Translations under genes and position numbers: made by a program
Notes under the pieces: model-generated
Told to the model about the DNA's origin: nothing
Databases searched by the model: none
What the model saw: the letters and a program-made list of their open reading frames with translations, nothing else
Assembly (NCBI GenBank): GCA_009746045.1
Contig: RPFO01000213.1
Coordinates: 8,683,814-8,747,813, forward strand
DNA length: 64,000 bases
Reading direction: 5' to 3'
Source of the DNA: Mesostigma viride
Taxonomy: Eukaryota > Streptophyta > Mesostigmatophyceae > Mesostigmatales > Mesostigmataceae
Shown here: in pieces, positions 27,415 to 38,977 of the stretch
Position numbering within the stretch: the first letter of the stretch is position 1
Layout: every line of letters starts with the position of its first letter

Positions 27415-30109
27415 ACAGGGCTGGCCTGCCGCGCCCCACGGTCGCGCACAAGGGCACTGTCGAGTCATGTACAAAACTTTGTCTACATGAAGTCATAGTG
27501 GGCATGACCGATGGTGCATGTGTTTACAAAGGATTGCCACTCAATGAATATTAATGAATGATGAACATGGGAGTTTGCATGGAAGTGTTTGGTCGTTATG
27601 GCTGCCGCTTGCAAAAAGCGGTACCCACATTGTGTCCTGCATGGCATAGCTTCATTGTGAGTTCCAGTTGTTAGGAAGTAATGAGTAAGGAAATACTTGC
27701 ATGCAATGAACGGACTAGTAGTAGGACGCGTGCTGGACGTGCCCGTGAGGGACGGAGCGTGGGATCGACGGTGCGGCGGGCCGGCGCGAGCGCGCGCGAT
27801 GGGAAGCCCCCAAAGGAAGGCCGCCGAGCGTTCGCCCCCCGGCGTAGGGGCCGGCCCGGTCGGCGGGCTCAACCCGGCGGGTCGAAGCTTTCGGCGGGGG
27901 CCTCAGGGCCCCTGGTGGCGTAGTGCGTCCGAATAAGTGGGGGGCCTTGGCCCCCCCACTAGTCCCCCTCTAGTAACTACGATTAACCCCAACGAAAAAG
28001 TTGGTCAAACCGTGAGGACCGAAAAGTGGCCCGTACGAAAACCGCGAGCGCAGGGCGACCGATAGTCAGGGCGATTCGGAGATCCGCGGTGGCGTCCAAT
28101 CGGAGCAGTTGCCCGAAAAGTGGCAAACTAGGCAGATCGACTGTCACAAAGTCTGAACGGGGTCTGAAATGTCTGATCTGGTCAGATCCGGTTCAGCACT
28201 TTTGCGGGCAGGGGTTGATCCGGTTCAGCACTTTGTTCAGCAGGGGGGGCGGCCCGCCAATGGGAGGAGAAAGAAAACACAGGCAGTTTGACGGACCTGA
28301 AACGCGATGTCAAGTTGTTCCGCGGCCCTCAAACTCTTGCGCGAAGCATCTCTTACGAAACATCCCATGCCTTGCGGCGATCAACTTCGGCTACTGCGCC
28401 CATCGCTAGGCCGAGAGCGCGCCGTCCTAAAAATTCGTAGCGTTCAGTGCGGCAGCTCGACGGAACGTCCAGAAAATGTGCAGAAGCCGTAGCATTTTGG
28501 GCGTTACGGCCGTTTTCCTGTCCGCATTGCGTGCAGAAACCGTTTCACTGAGTGTTTTCGAATCACTTTTCGATTCAGACCGAAGTTATAGTCTGAACAT
28601 GATGTGACTGATATTTATTCTAAATTTATACGCAAAGTTTTAGTTGGAGGAGTTGAGAGTAGTATGTTGCTTGCTGGACGAATTTCTGCCAGATCCCGTA
28701 CTAAGCAAGCAGGGAAAAATGACTTGGGAGGATTTTCAAGTGGGTAGTACGCGGTGCTGGACCGCTTGGACGCGCCCAAGCAATCGAACGTGCATAAACC
28801 AGGACTGCGAGGGGGAGAGGGGACGACATGCTGCGACAGCACTTAATATTGGGGATGGCGGTCAACGCTGCCTGGAAAATTGGGGATGGACAATGCGTGG
28901 GCATTGCTTTTATAGCGTTCAATGTTCAATTTCGATGCGTACCTTTGAATTGTTTCTGATCTGGCTGGCCGTCGATGGGCATTCACGTGCGTGGGAGAGG
29001 TTCGTGGCGCTGTTCTCCTGCTGCGATAGCTAGCGACCTGGAAATGGAATGTCGTTGTAGATTTAGGTATTATGTTATCGTGCTTCTTTGCTTGACGTAT
29101 TGGGTGCCTAGTGAAATCAGTTTGCTGTTCGTGGAAGGCGTGGGTGTGGCCGACGAGTTTCTGTTGTCGTCACACAATATTGGAATGAACGCTGGATTTG
29201 TTGCCACGGGACGTACGCTGGCGATGCCGATGGTGAGTCGTTTGTTTCGATGACCGGGATAGTGCCTGCTCTCTTTCTGATGCGTTTCCTCGGTTGCGTT
29301 GTTTCCATTTGGCCGAACTCACCTAGTCGCAGCGAAGACATAGCGTAGCAAGGGTCTGCGTTTCATTTTCTTAGCCGTGCAGGACGCCATCTTCATGGTC
29401 CTTCGGGTTTCCCGTGTCAACGTCCGTTGCCAGAGGATCTGTGATGATTTTTTCTGGAATATACTGGGCGGTGAAAGCCCCTGTGGATGCTTGCCTGGTC
29501 ATGAGTTTAGGGCGTCATTTACTGCTGTACTCGCTGACATTCATGGTGCTTACTGCGTAAGATAATCTGCCTTGCTTCGCGCGTGGATTTTCACTGGGAT
29601 GAAGAGCGCGTCTGGTAACATGTTTACGTGGTGTATAAGGTGATCAATCAACCATTTGTTCATAGAAGGTGTGACCGTAGAAGGTGTGTTGTATTTCTTC
29701 ATCAAGCAAGTCAAAAGTAATCTCCACTGGCTTACAACCTGAATCTTGCTTTGCTGGGTCTGCTGTGTTCCTGTCTCATTGTGCAGGCTATCCCCTTGGT
29801 TGTCCAACCAGGTGATTTGTGGTGCCAGCGGGGCCATATTATTTTCTTCTCATTTTCCATCCGTGGCAACGGACCGCATGGGCGGGCGGGAGGGCAGAGA
29901 GGGCAGGGCAGGCCAGGCCAGGCGAGGCAGGAAAGGCTGCAAGGGTATGCAGCACAGGTAGGCTGGCAGGCAAGGGCCATGGGGCATGAGCCATGGGGCT
30001 TGAGCTACGAGCCTTGCGGCATGGGGTTTGGGGATGGGGCAAACAGGAGGGCAGGCAGCCAGCCACATCCACATGATTAGGGGCCAGACAGCAATCAGGG
30101 GCACCGCGG
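27415..30109. repeat. A7 macrosatellite spacer
   Basis: Alpha-type variable zone (GTCTGATCTGGTCAGATCC near 28170, AATGGGAGGAGAAAG near 28259), unlike its array neighbours A6 and A8. It has an extra partial duplication of CCGGTTCAGCACTTT near 28188 and 28219. The core has a deletion of about 30 bp between CACTTAAT and ATTGGGGATGG near 28848. The splice-like interval starts at GTAAGAT 29558. Confidence 0.9.
27745..27984. repeat. GC-rich cassette with terminal hairpin, copy A7
   Basis: Same cassette as A6. The hairpin is followed by CACTAGTCCCCCTCTAGTAAC (one C more, one T fewer than the common form). Confidence 0.85.
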
Positions 30110-31655
30110 GCCCACTTATGCATGCCAGGCACCCCACCAACCCACGTAGCATGCAAGCCACCCCCATGCCCACGCACGCATGCCAGCCACCCCCCCCCCC
30201 TTACACAAACCCACTTATGCATGCCAGCCACCCCCCACACCCACGTACGCATGCCAGCCACCCTTCACACCCACGCACGCATGGCAGCCACCCCACGAAC
30301 CCAGGCACGCATGCCAGCCCCCCCCTAAACCCACGCATGCATGGCAGCCCCCCACCACACCCACGCATGCATGCCACTCCGCCCCCACACCCACGGACGC
30401 ATGCCAGCCACCCCCCATACCCACGTACGCCCCCCCCACACCCACGCACGCATGCCAGCCCCTCCCCTCATGCATGCATGCATGCCAGCCACCCCACAAA
30501 CCCACGCATGGATGCCAGCCCCCCCCACATGCATGCATGCATGCCAGCCCCCCCCACACCCACGCACGCATGGCAGCCGCCCCCCCAACCCCAAAACGCA
30601 TGCCAGCCACCCCCACATGCACGCATGCTTGCCAGCCACCCCACATGCAAACAAGCCCCCCCCCACATGCATGCTTGCATTCCAGCCACCCCACAAACCC
30701 ATGCACGCATGCCAGCCACCCCCACACCCACGCACGCATCCCAGCCACCCCACGAGCCCACGCATGCATGCCAGCCACCTCCCACACGCACGCATGGATG
30801 CCAGCCACCCCCCACATGCACGTGCATGCCAGCCACCCCCCACACCCACGCACGCATGGCAGCCCACCCCACGAACCCAGGCACGCATGCCAGCCACCCC
30901 CTAAACCCACGCACGCATGGCAGCCCACCCCCAAACCCAGGCACGCATGCCAGCCACCCCCACACCCACGCATGCATGTCAGCCCCCCCCACACACGCGC
31001 ATGCATGCCAGCCCCCCCCAAACCCACACACGCGTGCCAGCCCCCCCCCACATGCACGCATGCATGCCAGCCACCCCACCAACCCACTTATGCATGCCAG
31101 CCACCCCCGTCACCAAGTACGCATGCCGTCCCCCCCCACGCCCACGCACGCATGCCAGCCTGCCCCGCCCCACATGCGTGCATGGCAGCTCCCGCCCACA
31201 CCCACGCATGCATGCCAGCCACCCCACAAACCCATGCACGCATGCCAGCCACCCCCACACCCACGCACGTATGCCACCCCCCCACAAACCCACGCACGCA
31301 TGCCAGCCACCCCCCACATGCACGCATGCATGACAGCCACCCCCCACATGCACGTGCATGCTAGCCACCCCCCACACCCACATACGCATGCCAGCCACCC
31401 CCCACACCCACGCACGCATAGCAGCCACCCCACAAACCCACGCATGCATGCCAGCCACCCCCCACATGCACGCATGCATGCCAGCCACCCCCCGCATGCA
31501 CGTGCATGCTAGCCACCCCCCACACCCACGTACGCATGCCAGCCACCCCCCACACCCACGCACGCATGGCAGCCACCCCACAAACCCAGGCACACATGCC
31601 AGCCACCCTCTAAACCCACGCATGCATGGCAGCTCCCCACCACACCCACGAATGG
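30110..31655. repeat. Minisatellite array A8
   Basis: Same monomer; array subtype shared with A4 (TTACACAAACC after a C run, GCATGCACGTGCATGCTAGCC near the 3' end). It carries the CCACCTCCCACACGCACGC variant also found at the very start of the window. The start (CACGTAGCATGC near 30143) is shared with A2 and A9. Confidence 0.95.
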
Positions 31656-32019
31656 ACAGGGCACGCCCCACGGTCGCGCACAAGGGCACTGTCGAGTCAT
31701 GTACAAAACGTTGTCTACATGAAGTCATGGTGGGCATGAACGACGGTGCATGTGTTTACAAAGGATTGCCACTCAATGAATATTAATGAATGATGAACAT
31801 GGGAGTTTGCATGGAAGTGTTTGGTCGTTATGGCTGCCGCTTGCAAAAAGCGGTACCCACATTGTGTCTTGCATGGCATAGCTGCATTGTCAGTTTCAGT
31901 TGTTAGGAAGTAATGAGTAAGGAAATACTTGCATGCAATGAACGGCGACGTCTCACAATATACGGTACTATTCGGACTGGGTTGATGTACTAGTAGTACG
32001 ACGCGTGCTGGACGTGCAC

Positions 32020-32260
32020 GTGAGGGACGGAGCGTGGGATCGACGGTGCGGCAGGCCGGCGCGAGCGCGCGCGATGGGAAGCCCCCAAAGGAAGGCCGCC
32101 GAGCGTTCGCCCCCCGGCGTAGGGGCCGGGCCGGTCGGCGGGCTCAACCCGGCGGGTCGAAGCTTTCGGCGGGGGCCTCAGGGCCCCTGGTGGCGTAGTG
32201 CGTCCGAATAAGTGGGGGGCCTTGGCCCCCCCACTAGTCCCCTTCTAGTGACTACGATTA
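32020..32260. repeat. GC-rich cassette with terminal hairpin, copy A8
   Basis: Same cassette, with GTGCACGTGAGGG at its left edge (a substitution). The hairpin is intact and is followed by CACTAGTCCCC. The region immediately after it is tandemly duplicated. Confidence 0.85.
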
Positions 32261-32370
32261 ACCCCAACGCAAAAGTTTGGCGAACCGTGAGGTCCGAAAA
32301 GTGGGGACTAGTGACTACGATTAACCCCAACGCAAAAGTTTGGCGAACCGTGAGGTCCGAAAAGTGGCCC
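32245..32370. repeat. 63 bp tandem duplication, two copies
   Basis: CTAGTGACTACGATTAACCC occurs at 32245 and again at 32308, followed in both cases by the same bases through GAGGTCCGAAAAGTGG. The period is 63 bp. No other A spacer has it, so it arose within this unit. Confidence 0.9.
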
Positions 32371-34417
32371 GTACGAAAACCGCGAGCGCAGGGCGGCCGA
32401 TAGTCAGGGCGATCCGGGGATCCGCGGTGGCGCCCAATCGGAGCAGTTGCCCGAAAAGTGGCAAACTAGGCAGATCGAGTCTCAGGAGTTCTGAACGGGG
32501 TCTGACACGGCAGTTATGTCCAGATCCGGTTCAGCACTTTTGCGGGCAGGTGGGAGGCCAGCCAATGGCCGCGGCCAGATAAAAATACGGAACCCGGCAC
32601 GATGTCGGCTTGTTGCGCGGCCGTCAAACAATGTCGCGAACCTGAACATTCCAAACAAGCCGAGGAAGGTTAACTGATCTGGGACGCGTCACTCCGCCTA
32701 CTGGGCCCATCGCGAGGTCGAGAACGTGCCGTTCTCGGGAGCCGTACAACCCCGGCATGTTCAGGCAAGGTTTGTTCAGAACAACTCAACTGAATCTAAC
32801 GGAACGTTCAGAAAACGTGCAGAAAACCGTAACATTTAAGGCTCTACGGCCGTTATAACGTTCAAATTTCGTTCAGAAACCGTGTTGCCGTATTTATTCT
32901 AAAATTATACGCAAAATTTGACTTGGAGGAATGGAGCGTAGTACGATGCTTGCTGGACGAATTTCTGCTAGATCCCGTACTAAGCAAGCAGGGAAAAAAT
33001 GACTTGGGAGGTTGGGAGGATTTTCAAGTGGGTAGTACGAGGTGCTGGACGCGCCCAAGCAATCGAACGTGCATAAACCAGCACTGCGAGGGGGAGAGGG
33101 CGTCGTGCTGCGACAGCACTTAATTCCTGCTGGCTGGGGATGGCGGTCAACGCTGCCTGGAAAATTGGGGATGGACAATGCGTGGGCATTGTTTTTATAG
33201 CGTTCAATGTTCAATTTCGATGCGTACCTTTGAATTGTTTCTGATCTGGCTGGACGTCGGTGGGCAGTCACGTGCGTGGGAGAGGTTCGGGGCGATATGG
33301 CCTGCTGCGATAGCTAGCGACCTGGAAATGGAATGTCGTTGTAGATTTAGGTATTATGCTATCGTGCTTCTTTGCTTGACGTATTGGGTGCCTAGTGAAA
33401 TCAGTTTGCTAGCCGTTGAAGGCGTGGGTGTGGCCGACGAGTTTCTGTTTGTCGTCACACCATATTGGAATGAACGCTGGATTTGTTGCCACGGGACGTA
33501 CGCTGGCGATGCCGATGGTGAGTCGTTTGTTTCGATGACCGGGCTAGTGCCTGCTCTCTTTCTGATGCGTTTCCTCGGTTGCGTTGTTTCCATTGGGCCG
33601 AATTCACCTAGTCGCAGCGAAGACATAGCGTAGCAAGGGTCTGCGTTTCATTTTCTTAGCCGTGCAGGACGCCATCTTCATGGTCCTTCGGGTTTCCCGT
33701 GTCAACGTCCGTTGCCAGAGGATCTGTGATGCTTTTTTCTGGAATATACTGGGCGGTGAAAGCCCCTGTGGATGCTTGCCTGGTCATGAGTTTAGGGCGT
33801 CATTTACTGCTGTAGTGGCTGCCATTCATGGTGCTTACTGCGTAAGATAATCTGCCTTGCTTCGCGCGTGGATTTTCACTGGGCTGAAGAGCGCGTCTGG
33901 TAACATGTTTACGTGGTGTATAAGGTGATCAATCAACCATTTGTTCATAGAACTGGTTGTCTCCTTGATAGAAGGTGTGACAGTAGAAGGTGTTTTATAT
34001 TTCTTCATCAAGCATGTCAAAAGTAATCTCCACTGGCTTACAACCTGAATCTTGCTTTGCTGGGTCTGCTGTGTTCCTGTCTCATTGTGCAGGCTATCCC
34101 CTTGGTTGACCAACCAGGTGATTTGTGGTGCCAGTGGGGCCATATTGGTTTTATTCTCATTTTCCATCCGTGGCAACGGACCGCATGGGCGGGCGGGAGG
34201 GCAGAGAGGTCAGGGCAGGCCAGGCCAGGCGAGGCAGGAAAGGCTGCAAGGGTATGCAGCACAGGTAGGCTGGCAGGCAAGGGCCATGGGGCATGAGCCA
34301 TGGGGCTTGAGCTACGAGCCTTGCGGCATGGGGTTTGGGGATGGGGAAAACAGGAGGGCAGGCAGTCAGCCACATCCACATGATTAGGGGCCAGACAGCA
34401 ATCAGGGGCACCGCGGG

Positions 34418-35757
34418 CCCACTTATGCATGCCAGGCACCCCACCAACCCACGTAGCATGCAAGCCACCCCCATGCCCACGCACGCATGCCACCCCCCCC
34501 CCCCCCACAAACCCATGCACGCATGCCAGCCACCCCCCACACCCACGTACGCATGCCAGCCACCCCCCACACCCACGCACGCATGGCAGCCACCCCACGA
34601 ACCCAGGCACGCATGCCAGCCCCCCCTCAAGCCACGCATGCATGGCAGCCCCCCACCACACCCACGCATGCATGCCACTCCCCCCCACACCCACGCACGC
34701 ATGCCAGCCACCCCCCATACCCACCTACGCCCCCCCCACACCCACGCACGCATGCCAGCCCCCCCCTCATGTACGCATGCATGCCAGCCACCCCACAAAC
34801 CCACGCTTGGATGCCAGCCCCCCCACATGCATGCATGCATGCCAGCCCCTCCCCCACACCCACGCACGCATGGCAGCCGCCCCCCAAACCCACGCACGCA
34901 TGCCAGCCAACCCCCACATGCACGCATGCTTGCCAGCCACCCCACATGCAAACAAGCCCCCCCCCACATGCATGCTTGCATTCCAGCCACCCCACAAACC
35001 CATGCACGCATGCCAGCCACCCCCACACCCACGCACGCATGCCAGCCACCCCACGAGCCCACGCATGCATGCCAGCCACCCCCCACATGCACGTGCATGC
35101 AAGCCACCCCCCACACCCACGTACGCATGCCAGCCACCCCCCACACCCACGCACGCATGGCAGCCCACCCCACGAACCCAGGCACGCATGCCAGCCCCCC
35201 CTAAACCCACGCACGCATGGCAGCCCACCCCCAAACCCAGGCACGCATGCCAGCCACCCCCACACCCACGCACTTATGTCACCCCCCACACACACACACG
35301 CATGCATGCCAGCCCCCCCCAAACCCATACACGCGTGCCAGACCCCCCCACATGCACGCATGCATGCCAGCCACCCCACAAACCCACTTATGCATGCCAG
35401 CCACCCCCGTCACCAACGTACGCACGCCGCCCCCCCCCACACCCACGCATGCATGCCAGCCTGCCCCGCCCGGGCGGCCCACATGTGTCCATGGCAGCTC
35501 CCCCCCACACCCACGCATGCATGCTAGCCACTCCACAAACCCATGCACGCATGCCAGCCACCCCCACACCCACGCACGCATGCCACCCCCCCACAAACCC
35601 ACGCATGCATGCCAGCCACCCCCCACATGCACGCATGCATGACAGCCACCCCCCACATGCACGTGCATGCCAGCCACCCCCCACACCCACATACGCATGC
35701 CAGCCCCCCCCCTAAACCCACGCATGCATGGTAGCTGCCCACCACACCCACGAACGG
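34418..35757. repeat. Minisatellite array A9
   Basis: Same monomer; subtype shared with A2, including CACGTAGCATGC, a run of 14 C near 34493-34506 (16 in A2) and the insert GCCCGGGCGGCCCACATGTG at 35468. It ends CACGAACGG like A2 rather than CACGAATGG. Confidence 0.95.
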
Positions 35758-37904
35758 ACAGGGCTGGCCTGCCGCACCCCACGGTCGCGCTCAAGGGCAC
35801 TGTCGAGTCATGTACAAAACTTTGTCTACATGAAGTCATTGTGGGCATGACCGATGGTGCATGTGTTTACAAAGGATTGCCACTCAATGAATATTAATGA
35901 ATGATCAACATGGGAGTTTGCATGGGAGTGTTTGGTCGTTATGGCTGCCGCTTGCAAAAAGCGGTACCCACATTGTGTCCTGCATGGCATAGCTTCATTG
36001 TGAGTTCCAGTTGTTAGGAAGTAATGAGTAAGGAAATACTTGCATGCAATGAAAGGCGACGTCTCACGATGTACAGTACTATTCGGATTGGGTTGATGTA
36101 CTAGTAGTACGACGCGTGCTGGACGTGCCCGTGAGGGACGGAGCGTGGGATCGACGGTGCGGCAGGCCGGCGCGAGCGCGCGCGATGGGAAGCCCCCAAA
36201 GGAAGGCCGCCGAGCGTTCGCCCCCCGGCGTAGGGGCCGGGCCGGTCGGCGGGCTCAACCCGGCGGGTCGAAGCTTTCGGCGGGGGCCTCAGGGCCCCTG
36301 GTGGCGTAGTGCGTCCGAAAAAGTGGGGGGCCTTGGCCCCCCCACTAGTCCCCTTCTAGTGACTACGATTAACCCCAACGCAAAAGTTTGGCGAACCGTG
36401 AGGCCCGAAAAGTGGCCCGTACGAAAACCGCGAGCGCAGGGCGGCCGATAGTCAGTGCGATCCGGAGATCCGCGGTGGCGCCCAATCGGAGCAGTTGCCC
36501 GAAAAGTGGCAAACTAGGCAGATCGAGTGTTAAGGTTTCCTGAACGGGCCTGAAACGGCAGTTATGTCCAGATCCTGTTCAGCTCGTTTGCGCACAGGTG
36601 GGGAGGCCAGCCAATGGCCGCGGCCAGATAAAAATACGGAACCCGGCACGATGTCGGCTTGTTGCGCGCCCCGTCAAACAAAGACGCGAATCAAACTTTC
36701 GGCGGCTAGTAGACCGATGTGGGACGCGGAAGTACGCCTACTGGGCCCATCGCTAGGCCGAGAACGCGCCGTTCTCGGGAGACGTACAACCCCGGCATGT
36801 ACAGGCGAGGTTTGTTCAGAAAAACTGAACGCATTTCGTTCAGAAACCGTATAACTTAGGATTCCATAGCAATTTTCGATTCAGACCGAAATTTAAGTCT
36901 GAACGTGATCTGACCGTGAATTTAAGATGAAGAGTGCACGCAGAATTTGACTTGGAGGAGCGGAGCGTAGTACGATGCTTGCTGGACGATGTCTGCCAGA
37001 TTCCGTACTTCACAAGCAGGGAAAAAATGACTTGGGAGGATTTTCAAGTGGGTAGTACGCGGTGCTGGACCGCCTGGACGCGCCCAAGCAACCGAACGTG
37101 CATAAACCAGGACTGCGAGGGGGTGAGGGGGCGACATGCTGCGACAGCACTTGATTCCTGCTGGCTGGGGATGGCGGTGAACGCTGCCTGGAAAATTGGG
37201 GATGGACAATGCGTGGACGTTGCTTTTATAGCGTTCAATGTTCAATTTCGATGCGTACCTTTGAATTGTTTCTTATGGCTGGCCGTCGGTGGGCAGTCAC
37301 GTGCGTGGGAGAGGTTCGGGGAGCTCTGGCCTGCTGCGATAGCTAGCTAGCTGGAAATGGAATGTCGTTGTAGATTTAGGTATTATGCTATCGTGCTTCT
37401 TTGCTTGACGTATTGGGTGCCTAGTGAAATCAGTTTGCTGTTCGTGGAAGGCGTGGGTGTGGCCGACGAGTTTCTGTTGTCGTCACACCATATTGGAATG
37501 AACGCTGGAATCATTTGTTGCGACGGGACGTACGCTGGCGATGCCGATGGTGAGTCGGTTGTTTCGATGACAGGGCTAGTGCCTGCTCTCTTTCTGATGC
37601 GTTTCCTCGGTTGCGTTGTTTCCATTGGGCCGAATTCACCTAGTCGCAGCGAAGACATAGCGTAGCAAGGGTCTGCGTTTCATTTTCTTAGCCGTGCAGG
37701 ACGCCATCTTCACGGTCCTTCGCGTTTCCCGTGTGAACGTCCGTTGCCAGATGATCTGTGATGCTATTTACTGGAATATACTAGGCATGCCCCTCTGGAT
37801 TCTTGCCTGGTAACGAGTTTAGGGCGTCATTTACTGCTTTACTGGCTGACATTCATGGTGCTTACTGCGTTAGATAATCTGCCGTGCTTCGCTTTCATGT
37901 GGGG
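35758..37904. repeat. A9 macrosatellite spacer, 3' truncated
   Basis: The right flank matches A2 (GGATTGGGTTGATG). The variable zone after ~36660 is diverged, with clustered GTTCAG/CTGAAC words (36540, 36577, 36814, 36825, 36838, 36899). The spacer stops right after the splice-like donor position, which is mutated to GTTAGAT (37869). The whole splice-like interval and G-rich lead-in (about 550 bp in other copies) are missing, and array A10 begins after CTTTCATGTGGGG. Confidence 0.9.
36131..36370. repeat. GC-rich cassette with terminal hairpin, copy A9
   Basis: Same cassette, with the GCGGCAGGCC variant of A2 and A8. One substitution (GAAAAAGTGG for GAATAAGTGG) precedes the hairpin, which is intact and is followed by CACTAGTCCCC. 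Confidence 0.85.
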
Positions 37905-38977
37905 CATGCATGGCAGCTCCCCTCCACACCCACGCACGCATGCCAGCCCCCCGCCACACCCACGCATGCATGGAAGCCCCCCCAAAAAACCCCAGGCATG
38001 GATGCCAGCCCCCCCACACACCCACAAACGCATGGTAGCCCTCCCCCAAACCCACGCACGCATGGAAGCCCCTCCCCACATGCACGCATGCATGCCAGCC
38101 ACCCCACAACCCCACGCACGCATGCTAGCCCCCGACACACCCACGCACGCATGCCATCCTCCCCAAACCCACGCACGCATGGCAGCCCCCCCCCACACCT
38201 AGCATGCATGCATGCCACCCCACAACCCCACGCACGCATGCCAGCCACCCCCCACACCCACGCACGCACGCCAGCCACCCACACACCCGCGCACGCATGC
38301 CAGCTCCCCCCACATGCACGCATGCATGCCAGCCACCCCACAAACCCACGTACGCATGCCAGCCCCCCCCACACCCACGCACGCATGCCAGCCACCCCCA
38401 CACCCACGCACTTATGTCAGCCCCCCCCCACACACACGCATGCATGCCAGCCCCCCCCCAAACCCACACACGCGTGCCAGCCCCCCCACACACACACGCA
38501 TGCATGCCAGCCCCCCCCCAAACCCACACACGCGTGCCAGCCCCCCCCACATGCACGCATGCATGCCAGCCACCCCACAAACCCACTTATGCATGCCAGC
38601 CACCCCCGTCACCAACGTACGCATGCCGTCCCCCCCACACACCCACGCATGCATGCCAGCCTGCCCCGCCCCACATGCGTCCATGGCAGCTCCCCCCACA
38701 CCCACGCATGCATGCTAGCCACCCCACAAACCCATGCACGCATGCCAGCCACCCCACAAACCCACGCATGCATGCCAGCCACCCCCCACATGCACGCATG
38801 CATGACAGCCACCCCCCACATGCACGTGCATGCCAGCCACCCCCACACCCACATACGCATGCCAGCCACCCGCCACACCCACGCACGCATGGCAGCCACC
38901 CCCACAGCCACGCACGCATGCCAGCCCCCCCCTAAACCCACGCATGCATGGCAGCTCCCCACCACACCCACGAATGG
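37905..38977. repeat. Minisatellite array A10, degenerate last A array
   Basis: Shortest A array and the most heterogeneous. Its first ~300 bp contain monomers not seen elsewhere (CCCCCCCAAAAAACCCC near 37979, CACCTAGCATGC near 38196), while the 3' half returns to standard variants. A two-monomer block (CCCAAACCCACACACGCGTG) is duplicated near 38456 and 38516. Sequence decay at the end of a tandem series is expected where exchange with neighbours is rare. Confidence 0.93.

Larger units (their letters stand above)
31656..34417. repeat. A8 macrosatellite spacer
   Basis: Beta-type up to ~32620, then a private stretch to ~32890 with four GTTCAG words in about 120 bp (32759, 32774, 32806, 32871). 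It contains the 63 bp tandem duplication at 32245-32370. The 3' end from ~33835 is the 29,360 bp-offset partner of the A1 spacer end (both have ACTGGTTGTCTCCTTGATAG). The splice-like interval starts at GTAAGAT 33842. Confidence 0.9.

Noticed and set aside
33178-33633. Plus-strand frame of about 151 codons in the core (A6, A8)
   Set aside because: Broken by single-base indels in most copies, and the codon-position pattern of A/B differences (6/3/3) shows no constraint.
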